Shown piece by piece: positions 1 through 5,571 of a DNA stretch of 5,571 nt. Source of the DNA: Bacillota bacterium (GTDB lineage Bacteria; Bacillota; Sulfobacillia; Symbiobacteriales; Symbiobacteriaceae); NCBI GenBank assembly GCA_028287415.1, contig JAQBPS010000043.1:1-5571 (forward strand), read 5' to 3'. The position numbers and the translations under genes are program-made. Under the pieces are notes generated by a model that saw nothing but the letters and a program-made list of their open reading frames with translations, was not told the origin of the DNA and searched no databases. Position 1 is the stretch's first letter. Each line of letters starts with the position of its first letter.

Positions 1-198
1 CGTGGCCAGCAGGGTGCTGCCTTCCCGCCGCACGGCGAGCAGGTCAATGCCGGCGGCGGCGAGCGGCTCCAGCAGGGCGCCCGCCACCAGCCCCAGGGCG
101 GAGTCGCTAGTGTCGTAAGCGAAACCCGTTTCGACGACGAGCGTGGCGCCGGCCTCCATGGCGATAACCCTGGCGATTGCGGTGGTGACATCCTGCAT
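1..198 (-). CDS. Hypothetical protein, N-terminal part (runs off left edge)
   Basis: This open frame of 66 codons begins MQDVTTAIARVIAMEAGA and continues without a stop to the window edge, so only the N-terminus is visible. The ATG at 198 is supported by a strong ribosome binding site: GGAGGG is followed by a 7-nt spacer on the minus strand. The visible part alternates hydrophobic and acidic stretches (ATLVVETGF, GLVAGALLEPLAAAGIDLLAV), as expected of a soluble alpha/beta protein. There is no signal peptide and no motif I can name. It lies downstream of the ImmA/IrrE gene on the same strand, but about 130 nt and a large hairpin separate them, so it is probably not a full member of that operon. 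The function is unknown. Confidence 0.7.
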   Translation of the reverse strand, partial: MQDVTTAIARVIAMEAGATLVVETGFAYDTSDSALGLVAGALLEPLAAAGIDLLAVRREGSTLLAT

Positions 199-239
199 GT
201 ATGAGCCCTCCCTTGGATTGCTGCCTGTTTGGTCTTACA

Positions 240-295
240 ATCGAAAAGTCGGACGCCCCCGCAAGTTCTCCTCGCGGGGGCGTCCACTTTTCGAT
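240..295 (-). terminator. Long GC-rich hairpin, probable (bidirectional) terminator
   Basis: The arms at 241-262 and 274-294 are complementary over 21 bp, with one bulged C at about 250 and an 11-nt loop (AAGTTCTCCTC on the plus strand). The outer A-T pair 240/295 extends the stem. The inner GGACGCCCCCGC stem is flanked on both strands by AAAAGT and ACTTTT, so a short U-run follows the GC-rich core in either direction. The hairpin sits between the ImmA/IrrE stop codon and the next minus-strand gene, where an intrinsic terminator is expected. The long U-tract of a textbook terminator is missing on the minus strand, and the minus-strand loop reads GAGGAGAACTT. An attenuator or mRNA-stabilising role for the downstream gene therefore remains possible. 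The rest of the gap (199-327) holds only the ribosome binding site of the leftmost gene. Confidence 0.65.
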
Positions 296-327
296 AAAAA
301 AGTTTGTGGGCGTGTAAACCGGCTGGT

Positions 328-903
328 TCATTTTGATGAGTAGGCAAGGCCCAGTTGGTCCAACCGGATCTCCATGGCTTTCGGGGAGACCTTGAAGTGC
401 CGGGCGAGGCCGAACACCCGGCCGCCGGTCACCTTGTGCATCGCCTTCACGGCGGCCTCGGGCATCAGCAGGGCGGCGGCAAACCGATTGGCCTCGGCCT
501 CCTGCCGCAGGTGCAGGCTGCGGGCGCCGTCCCCATGCGGGGCAGCGCGGACCTCCATGTCACTGCTGGTGCAGGCAAAAATTCCACCACGCACCCTGCC
601 CGGCAGGTAATGGAGGACGAAGTGGCCAATCTCATGGGCGATCGAAAAGCGCTGCCGGTGCTCATGATGATTTGCCTCCACGGCGACCAGCCGGGCGCCG
701 GCGTCCAGGAAGCCCGCGTATGACCGCTCCCCGACCCGCAGATCCGGCACCCGCTGCATGCCCAGCCCGAAGAGGAGCGTGCCCAGCAGTTCGGCATCCA
801 CCTGGTAGTTGTCCCAGGCTTCCCCCAGCGCGGCGTACTCGGATCGCGCCTGCTCCAGAACCCGCTCCGCCTCAAGTGCGGGCCGGGTGCGTACCGGGCA
901 CAT
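328..903 (-). CDS. ImmA/IrrE family zinc metallopeptidase
   Basis: This is a 191-residue soluble protein of the ImmA/IrrE (COG2856) metallopeptidase family, whose known members cleave XRE-type repressors. The zinc-binding motif is HEIGH at residues 90-94, in RFSIAHEIGHFVLHYLPG. The family's second motif, EAEANRFAAALLMPEAAV, spans about 135-152 and supplies the third, glutamate ligand (E135 or E137). The C-terminal stretch from about 160 (RVFGLARHFKVSPKAMEIRLDQLGL) is the usual short helical end. There is no N-terminal HTH domain, unlike fused family members; the HTH-like protein is encoded just upstream. I chose the ATG at 903 because it lies 1 nt after the upstream stop and follows GGAGG with a suitable spacer. 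An in-frame ATG at 993 would add 30 residues inside the upstream gene. It is the last gene of a coupled sigma factor/HTH protein/protease unit. Known relatives suggest that it cleaves a partner regulator under stress; the nearest candidate is the adjacent HTH protein. Confidence 0.93.
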   Translation of the reverse strand: MCPVRTRPALEAERVLEQARSEYAALGEAWDNYQVDAELLGTLLFGLGMQRVPDLRVGERSYAGFLDAGARLVAVEANHHEHRQRFSIAHEIGHFVLHYLPGRVRGGIFACTSSDMEVRAAPHGDGARSLHLRQEAEANRFAAALLMPEAAVKAMHKVTGGRVFGLARHFKVSPKAMEIRLDQLGLAYSSK

Positions 904-904
904 G

Positions 905-1492
905 CTACTGCCCCTCCGGGGGCTTGCGGGCCGCTTGCCGGACCTTGTCCAACAGGGCCTGCCGCTCCTCGTCGGTACTGGTCTCCTTGTCACGGGTAAA
1001 CACGGCGCCGGCGTTCATGCCGGAGAGCGACTCCAGCGAGAGCAGGCGGCGCACCTCCTTGACAAGTAGCGCAAACGGGGCGGCCACCCGGGTGGCCAGC
1101 TGTTTGATTGCCGCATTATCCGCCAGGGCGGAGACCGGGGTGACGTCCTGCGCAAGCTGCTCCAGCGCCGTGGCGGGCAGGCCGGAGCGGCGCGCTTGTT
1201 CCGCGACGGAGAGGCCCGCCTCGGTCCGCTCCCGCTCGAACAGACTTGCGACCGTACCGGTCGCCGGCTGTTCCACAAGCTGGGGAAACAGCGCGACCGC
1301 GAACGCCCGGCTTTCTGTCTCAGCCTTGCGCCAGCGCTTTTCCTGGTGCAGATTAAGCATGACGGGGAGCAGCTCCCGCAGTTCGGTTTCATGTTCCGGG
1401 TAGGCGGAGGCGAAGGCGGCAATGTCGAGCCGTCCGGTCCGCTCCAGGCGCTGCTCGGCCTCAGCCACCACCACTTCGATGGGCCTGGTCAT
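905..1492 (-). CDS. HTH (XRE-like) protein between sigma factor and ImmA/IrrE protease; candidate sigma regulator
   Basis: This 195-residue protein has no Cys residues, signal peptide or membrane segment. Residues 1-50 form a helical region with the phrase LDIAAFASAYPEHETELREL, resembling short helical N-terminal segments I recall from some planctomycete and acidobacterial regulators. Residues about 81-118 (VASLFERERTEAGLSVAEQA, then RRSGLPATALEQLAQDV) read like an XRE/Cro-C1 helix-turn-helix. The pattern is R-x-x-x-G-[LS]-[S]-V-x-x-x-A-x-x-S-G-[LV]-x-x-x-x-[LI]-x-x-L. A helical segment (about 128-155) and a charged tail follow. The start is firm: GGAGGAGGT lies 8 nt upstream of the ATG, and the gene overlaps the sigma stop by ATGA. 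The stop lies 1 nt before the protease start. Its position between a sigma factor and an ImmA/IrrE protease suggests an anti-sigma factor, co-regulator or repressor that the protease cuts. No zinc anti-sigma (HxxxCxxC) motif is present. Function is inferred only from motif and context. Confidence 0.8.
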   Translation of the reverse strand: MTRPIEVVVAEAEQRLERTGRLDIAAFASAYPEHETELRELLPVMLNLHQEKRWRKAETESRAFAVALFPQLVEQPATGTVASLFERERTEAGLSVAEQARRSGLPATALEQLAQDVTPVSALADNAAIKQLATRVAAPFALLVKEVRRLLSLESLSGMNAGAVFTRDKETSTDEERQALLDKVRQAARKPPEGQ

Positions 1493-2136
1493 GCTGCGCT
1501 ACCTCCTCCGGTAAAGCCGAGGGCTTCAAGCTGCTTTTTCAGCTCCTTGAGGCCCCGGTAGTAGTAGTTTTCGACGCGTTTTTCGACATTGCCGTCGTCG
1601 GTGACGAGCCCTTCGGCGACCAGCAGGCGAGCCGTTTCCTTGTTGGAGCGCCCCTCGAGCTGGCGGGCGACCAGCACCAGGCGGTAGTGGTCCGGCAGCT
1701 GCTCCAGCGCACGGTGGAGAATGGCCTCATTCTCTGAGCGCACGGTTTCTTCCAGCGGATCGGGAGCGGGGCTGCTTTGGCGCTCCAGCAGGGAGCTACC
1801 CCCGGACTCTGTCTCAGCGCTGGTCAGCGGCGCGTCGAGGATGGCCGCCTCGCGGGTGCGCCCCTTTTTGCGGAGTTCGTCGATAATGCGGCGCTTTAAC
1901 AGGGTCCAGAAAAGGGCGGCAAACTGGTCGGGCGCTTGCCGCTTCACGGCGCCGACCAGGGTCGCCCAGAGGTTTTGCATGATGTCCTGCGCCAGGTACG
2001 GGTCGTCAATGTGGCGGCGGACGTAGCGAAGACCCCTGCCATGGTAACGCTCCACCAATGCGGCCCAGGCTTCCTGCAAGCCGCCCAGGGCAGAGTGAAG
2101 CAGGGCTTCATCCGTAGTGGGTGCGAGTTGCCCCAA
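1489..2136 (-). CDS. ECF-like RNA polymerase sigma-70 family factor
   Basis: This 215-residue factor has only the sigma-70 region 2 and region 4 domains. Region 2 covers about residues 23-91 (AWAALVERYHGRGLRYVRRH, then YLAQDIMQNLWATLV and FWTLLKRRIIDELRKKGR), which bind core polymerase and the -10 element. A Ser/Pro/Glu-rich linker follows at about 95-135. Region 4 covers about 137-204 (LEQLPDHYRLVLVARQLEGR through GLKELKKQLE), which reads the -35 element. Its HTH looks about five residues longer than usual between the two helices (VAEGLVTDDGNVEKR). I chose the TTG start at 2136 because a near-perfect GAGGAGGT lies 8 nt upstream, at 2152-2145. An in-frame ATG at 2202 would add 22 residues but has no good ribosome binding site, and the frame stays open further upstream. 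The stop overlaps the next start (ATGA), so sigma and the HTH protein are translationally coupled. The family call is firm; the start and target regulon are not. Confidence 0.88.
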   Translation of the reverse strand: MGQLAPTTDEALLHSALGGLQEAWAALVERYHGRGLRYVRRHIDDPYLAQDIMQNLWATLVGAVKRQAPDQFAALFWTLLKRRIIDELRKKGRTREAAILDAPLTSAETESGGSSLLERQSSPAPDPLEETVRSENEAILHRALEQLPDHYRLVLVARQLEGRSNKETARLLVAEGLVTDDGNVEKRVENYYYRGLKELKKQLEALGFTGGGSAA

Positions 2137-2144
2137 CCGGTCCG

Positions 2145-2152
2145 ACCTCCTC
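2145..2152 (-). promoter_or_regulatory. Shine-Dalgarno GAGGAGGT deciding the sigma factor start
   Basis: The minus strand reads GAGGAGGT here, 8 nt ahead of a TTG codon at 2136. It is the best ribosome binding site near the N-terminus of the sigma gene. It favours the TTG over the upstream ATG at 2202 and over an in-frame GTG at 2154, neither of which has a comparable site. Confidence 0.6.
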
Positions 2153-2155
2153 ACC

Positions 2156-2180
2156 CACCCCCGCTGTCGCCGCAGGGGTG
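2156..2180 (-). promoter_or_regulatory. RNA hairpin just upstream of the sigma factor ribosome binding site
   Basis: On the minus strand, CACCCCTGC (2180-2172) can pair with GCGGGGGTG (2164-2156) around a 7-nt loop. This gives 9 bp in RNA, including one U-G wobble. The stem ends 3 nt before the GAGGAGGT. It could stabilise the leader or modulate initiation if translation starts at the TTG at 2136. If the ATG at 2202 is used, it lies inside the coding region. I infer the structure from complementarity alone. Confidence 0.4.
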
Positions 2181-2257
2181 TCAAACTCCTCACGTTGCAC
2201 ATGAATTCTTTTTCGACCGCTCCGACTCCTGTCTGAACGCTTTGGTAACAGCGCCCT

Positions 2258-2287
2258 TTGCGGAACGGCGGCTCGCTCCCGTATACT
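2258..2287 (+). promoter_or_regulatory. Sigma-A-type promoter for the two-component operon
   Basis: TATACT at 2282-2287 matches the -10 consensus at 5 of 6 positions. TTGCGG at 2258-2263 is a partial -35 box, with an 18-bp spacer. Transcription would start near 2294, giving a leader of about 35 nt before the response regulator ATG at 2330. The region 2137-2329 is the divergent spacer between the sigma operon and this operon. I see no convincing minus-strand promoter for the sigma gene in it, so an alternative-sigma promoter is possible there. Confidence 0.55.
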
Positions 2288-2329
2288 GATGTTATTTGCG
2301 ATAAATGTCCCGCGAAAAGAGGTGTCGCT

Positions 2330-3025
<696 letters not shown>

Positions 3026-3029
3026 GACC

Positions 3030-4406
3030 ATGTCTTTCCGGCTCAGGCTGACGCTGCTCTACTCGGGTCTGTTCGCCGCAGCCCTGCTCCTGTTCAGCCT
3101 GCTGCTATACGGGGTGCTTCATTGGACCTTTGTGCAGGCCGTCGACAACACCTTGGCCAATGTTTCGGACAAGGTGACGAACTACTACCAGGGGACGGGC
3201 AGGCTCCCCCCACTGGAGAGTCTCGGCGACCGTTCCACGTTTGTGATGATTCGGGTGGAGGATGCGCCCCTGGTCAGTTCAGGGAACTTTACCGGGCTCT
3301 TTCCGTTGCCGCAGGCGGCCCGCAATGGCCAATCGGTCTTTACGATTGAGGTGGCTTCCAGCGGGGAGCGCTATCGGTTGCTCACCCGGCCGCTGCCCGC
3401 ACGAAACGGGAATTTGTATGTGCAGGTGGCGCAAACGCTGTTTCTGCTCGATGCGACGGAGTCACGCCTGATCGTCCCCGTGGGCACCGGCATGCTGCTC
3501 TTCCTGGTCCTGGGTGCGCTGGGCGCCTGGTGGCTGGCCGGCCGGGCCCTGCGACCGATCAATAATGTGGCCACGGCAGCCCGGGCGATCGGCGAGTCGG
3601 CTGATCTCAGTCTCCGCGTGCCCTACGAAGGGCCGGAGGATGAACTTGGCGTGCTTGTCCGGACATTCAATGACATGCTGGAGCAGCTGAACGGCCTCTA
3701 CGGCCGTCTGGCCGCCTCTGTTGATGCCCAGCAGCGTTTCGTCGCCGACGCGTCGCACGAGCTGCGCACCCCGCTGACGATTATCCGCGGCAATATCGAC
3801 TACTTGCAGCGGGCGGGGCGGCTGGACCCGGAGGCCATGGCTGACATGTCATCCGAGGCTGAGCACATGACCAGGCTGATCGAGGAGTTGCTCACGATGG
3901 CCCGGGCCGATGCAGGTCAGGCGCCCGAGGTGCAGCCGGTCCCGCTCGGGCCCCTGGTCGCTGAGGTCTGCCGGAAGGCACAGGCCTTGCCACATGAGGT
4001 CGAGTTCCATCAGGAACTGCCCGATGCGCTGTCGCGGGTCGTGGTGCTCGGGAACGCGGAGTGGCTCAGCCGTGCATTGCTGATTCTGATCGACAACGCG
4101 TTCAAGTACACCCCATCGGGCTCGGTAACCGTGCGGGCCGGGCGCCAGGGCGAGGGCGTGGCCGTCCAGGTGCGCGATACGGGCATCGGCATTGCCCGGG
4201 AGGATGTGCCGCACATTTTTGAGCGGTTCTACCGGGCGGACCGGGCGCGGGGCCGTGGCGGCGCCGGCCTGGGCCTGGCGATCGCCCGCTGGGTAGCGGG
4301 TATGCACGGCGGTCGCCTGACCGCCGACAGCGAGCCCGGCAAGGGCAGCACGTTCAACCTGTGGTTGCCGCTGTATCGCGGGGAGCAGCCGCCGGAAATT
4401 TCTTAG
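3030..4406 (+). CDS. Membrane sensor histidine kinase (HAMP, HisKA, HATPase)
   Basis: This 458-residue kinase should autophosphorylate and pass phosphate to D53 of the response regulator encoded 4 nt upstream. Transmembrane helix 1 is about residues 7-30. An extracytoplasmic sensor region of roughly 118 residues (31-148) follows, then transmembrane helix 2 (about 149-170, rich in Leu/Gly/Trp). HAMP spans about 172-225. The H-box is ASHELRTPLT with H243. The ATP-binding domain has the N-box IDNAFKYTP (N356), G1 DTGIGI (383-388), F-box FERFYR (397-402) and G2 GGAGLGLAIAR (410-420). All catalytic motifs are intact. The start has AAGGAG, which overlaps the regulator's last codons and stop. The sensor region resembles no ligand-binding domain I can name; envelope or protein-folding stress is a guess from the adjacent HtrA-type protease. 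The stop codon lies within the first of the 11-bp repeats controlling the next gene. Confidence 0.96.
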   Translation: MSFRLRLTLLYSGLFAAALLLFSLLLYGVLHWTFVQAVDNTLANVSDKVTNYYQGTGRLPPLESLGDRSTFVMIRVEDAPLVSSGNFTGLFPLPQAARNGQSVFTIEVASSGERYRLLTRPLPARNGNLYVQVAQTLFLLDATESRLIVPVGTGMLLFLVLGALGAWWLAGRALRPINNVATAARAIGESADLSLRVPYEGPEDELGVLVRTFNDMLEQLNGLYGRLAASVDAQQRFVADASHELRTPLTIIRGNIDYLQRAGRLDPEAMADMSSEAEHMTRLIEELLTMARADAGQAPEVQPVPLGPLVAEVCRKAQALPHEVEFHQELPDALSRVVVLGNAEWLSRALLILIDNAFKYTPSGSVTVRAGRQGEGVAVQVRDTGIGIAREDVPHIFERFYRADRARGRGGAGLGLAIARWVAGMHGGRLTADSEPGKGSTFNLWLPLYRGEQPPEIS

Positions 4407-4461
4407 GCTATTCTCAGATACAGTTCAGCCCGGTTTCAGCGTCCTGCTGCATGATTAGGCT
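4401..4461 (+). promoter_or_regulatory. Four 11-bp-spaced direct repeats plus -10: response-regulator-activated promoter of the protease gene
   Basis: The core pentamers CTTAG (4402), CTCAG (4413), TTCAG (4424) and TTCAG (4435) recur at exactly 11-bp intervals, giving units 4401-4411, 4412-4422, 4423-4433 and 4434-4444. The last unit is followed by 11 bp and then TAGGCT (4456-4461), which keeps the T, A and final T of a -10 box. There is no good -35. Tandem 11-bp half-sites ending about 10-11 bp before a -10 are the known arrangement for PhoB/OmpR-type activators. Transcription would start near 4468. The first repeat overlaps the kinase stop codon. TTAGGCTA also occurs twice (4403-4410 and 4455-4462). 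The response regulator at 2330 is the obvious candidate binder. The spacing is seen directly; the binding is inferred. Confidence 0.6.
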
Positions 4462-4502
4462 ACTGAGTTTTCCAAATGCAGTTATTCAGGAGGGAACCGA
4501 CT

Positions 4503-5571
4503 ATGCCATATGATGACGAGCGCGAGCATCTCGGTGGCCACGAGCATATCGAACCCTCTGCCGATAATGAGCGGCAGGCGGCAGCGCCGGGCCCGGACCA
4601 GACCCCGACCCCGGACCAGACCCCGGACCCAACCCTGACTGCGCCCCCGACCCCAACCCCGACCCCAGCCAACGACCCCATGATGGAACTCCCTGAGATT
4701 CCGGGGGCGGGCCTGGCTGAGCCCCTGTTCCCGGCGCAGGCGGCCGAACCCCCGGCCCGCAAGTCCGCCTCGGGCTGGAAGCTGTTTACCGCCGGTCTGG
4801 CCCTGGTCGCCGTGGGCGCCGGCGTCGGCAGCGCCACCACCCTCGGTCTCTCCAGCAAGATCCAGCGGTCGATGCTGCCGATCGGCTACACCGGTGCGAT
4901 TTCCACGCCGAGAACCGTCTCCGCTCAGAGCACACCTGAGGGCGGAGTGAGCGTCATTCCCGGCATCTACCAGCGGGTCTCCCCATCCGTCGTCGCGATC
5001 AACGTCACCACGACACGGGGCAGGCGAACGGGGCAGGCCACCGGCACCGGCTTCGTCGTGGATAGCAAGGGCTATATCATGACGAACGCTCATGTCGTGG
5101 ACGGTGCCACGCAGATCCAGGTCAAGTTTGTGGACGGCACCATCCTGGATGCCAAGCTGGTAGGCTCCGATACCTATCAGGACATGGCCGTGATCAAGGT
5201 CGATCCCGGCAACCGGGGCATGATCGCCGCAACCCTGGGCGACTCGGATAAGGTGCAGGTCGGCGAGCTGGCGGTGGCGATCGGCACGCCGTTCCAGCAG
5301 GAGTTCACGGTCACCGCCGGCATCGTGTCGGCCCTGAACCGGGAGGTATCGGAAGGGACCAGCTCGTTCACCATCAAGGGCGCCATCCAGACGGACGCGG
5401 CGATCAACCCCGGCAATTCGGGCGGCCCGCTGATCAATGGCAACGGCGAGGTCATCGGCATCAATACCCTGATTGATACCGGCAACACCGGCATCAACGG
5501 CAACATCGGCATCGGTTTTGCCCTCCCGATCAACGCAGCCAAGACCATTCTGCCCAAGCTGATCACGGGTG
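4503..5571 (+). CDS. Membrane-anchored HtrA/DegP-type serine protease (C-terminus beyond right edge)
   Basis: The visible 356 residues form an HtrA-family trypsin-like protease of the envelope. Residues 1-90 are a hydrophilic, probably cytoplasmic N-terminus with a Pro/Thr/Asp-rich stretch at about 30-58. One membrane helix (about 92-115, KLFTAGLALVAVGAGVGSAT) acts as an uncleaved anchor. The protease domain starts at about 155. The catalytic triad is H197 in MTNAHVV, D227 in YQDMAVIKV and S306 in NPGNSGGPL, all intact. The conserved VGELAVAIGTPF and IGIGFALPIN are also present. The frame is open at the edge, so any PDZ domain lies outside. The start at 4503 follows AGGAGGG with an 8-nt spacer. 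The gene sits 96 nt after the kinase gene, behind its own repeat-containing promoter, with no terminator between them. Read-through from the kinase and activation by the regulator are both possible. It probably degrades or refolds damaged exported proteins, as HtrA and PepD proteins do. Confidence 0.95.
   Translation, partial: MPYDDEREHLGGHEHIEPSADNERQAAAPGPDQTPTPDQTPDPTLTAPPTPTPTPANDPMMELPEIPGAGLAEPLFPAQAAEPPARKSASGWKLFTAGLALVAVGAGVGSATTLGLSSKIQRSMLPIGYTGAISTPRTVSAQSTPEGGVSVIPGIYQRVSPSVVAINVTTTRGRRTGQATGTGFVVDSKGYIMTNAHVVDGATQIQVKFVDGTILDAKLVGSDTYQDMAVIKVDPGNRGMIAATLGDSDKVQVGELAVAIGTPFQQEFTVTAGIVSALNREVSEGTSSFTIKGAIQTDAAINPGNSGGPLINGNGEVIGINTLIDTGNTGINGNIGIGFALPINAAKTILPKLITG
4592..4666 (+). 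repeat. C-rich low-complexity repeat encoding a Pro/Thr-rich linker; G-quadruplex-prone minus strand
   Basis: A 16-bp sequence CCCGGACCAGACCCCG occurs at 4592-4607 and again at 4610-4625, an 18-bp (six-codon) period encoding PDQTPT-type units. A PTPTPTP run follows. The C-runs at 4644-4648, 4651-4654, 4657-4660 and 4663-4666 are separated by only 2 nt. The minus strand therefore carries four G-tracts of 4-5 with 2-nt loops. It encodes a flexible cytoplasmic linker ahead of the membrane anchor of the HtrA-type protease. Slippage could change its length between strains. Confidence 0.75.

Noticed and set aside
328..993. Longer ImmA/IrrE frame starting at the ATG at 993
   Set aside because: It would overlap the upstream gene by about 90 nt, and the extra 30 residues are Arg/Pro/Ser-rich without family similarity. 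The ATG at 903 has a proper ribosome binding site and 1-nt spacing.
2179..2184. Perfect TTGACA on the minus strand as a -35 box for the sigma operon
   Set aside because: The sequence 16-18 nt downstream is G-rich (GGGGTGGG) with no -10, and transcription would begin at or past the ribosome binding site.
2258..2329. Response regulator starting at the ATG at 2258
   Set aside because: The added 24 residues precede the conserved receiver start (RILVVDDD) and overlap the -35/-10 elements. The ATG at 2330 has its own ribosome binding site.
4413..4467. CTCAG/CTGAG inverted pair as a terminator between kinase and protease genes
   Set aside because: It has only 5 complementary bases across a 45-nt loop and no U-tract. 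The CTCAG belongs to the 11-bp direct repeat array.
4482..5093. Minus-strand frames opposite the HtrA-type gene (4460-5566)
   Set aside because: They are low-complexity shadows of the C-rich linker and of the protease domain, without ribosome binding sites or family motifs. The plus-strand frame has an intact catalytic triad.

Overview
This is a high-GC bacterial window with strong GGAGG-type ribosome binding sites ahead of every gene and a recognisable sigma-A-type -10 box (TATACT). The style suits a GC-rich Gram-positive or deep terrabacterial lineage, such as Chloroflexota, Symbiobacterium-like Firmicutes or Actinomycetota. This is inference: no rRNA or marker gene is present, and the lineage cannot be fixed from this sequence. 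There are no mobile elements, tRNA genes or CRISPR arrays.

The left half is on the minus strand. Reading in the direction of transcription, it holds a compact three-gene unit. First is a small sigma-70-family factor (regions 2 and 4 only; 2136 to 1489). Next is a 195-residue protein with a Cro/C1 (XRE)-like helix-turn-helix stretch (1492 to 905). Last is a stand-alone ImmA/IrrE (COG2856) zinc metallopeptidase with an HEIGH motif (903 to 328). The genes are translationally coupled: a 4-nt ATGA overlap, then a 1-nt gap. A long GC-rich hairpin at 240-295 follows the unit and separates it from a minus-strand gene of unknown function that runs off the left edge (198 to 1).

The right half is on the plus strand, divergent from the sigma unit. 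An OmpR-family response regulator (2330-3025) and its two-transmembrane HAMP sensor kinase (3030-4406) lie 4 nt apart. Then comes a membrane-anchored HtrA/DegP-type serine protease (from 4503, cut by the right edge before any PDZ domain). Four T/C-T-C/T-A-G repeats spaced exactly 11 bp apart lie between kinase and protease, ending 11 bp upstream of a plausible -10 element. That is the geometry of a PhoB/OmpR-type activator site, so the regulator probably switches on the protease gene. The layout resembles the envelope-stress set MprA-MprB-PepD of mycobacteria.

The most novel part is the sigma factor/HTH protein/ImmA-IrrE cassette. In ICEBs1 (ImmA/ImmR) and Deinococcus (IrrE/DdrO), such proteases relieve repression by cutting an XRE-family partner. 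Here the likely partner sits between a sigma factor and the protease. This suggests a cytoplasmic, proteolysis-controlled sigma-factor switch, which is an inference to be tested.
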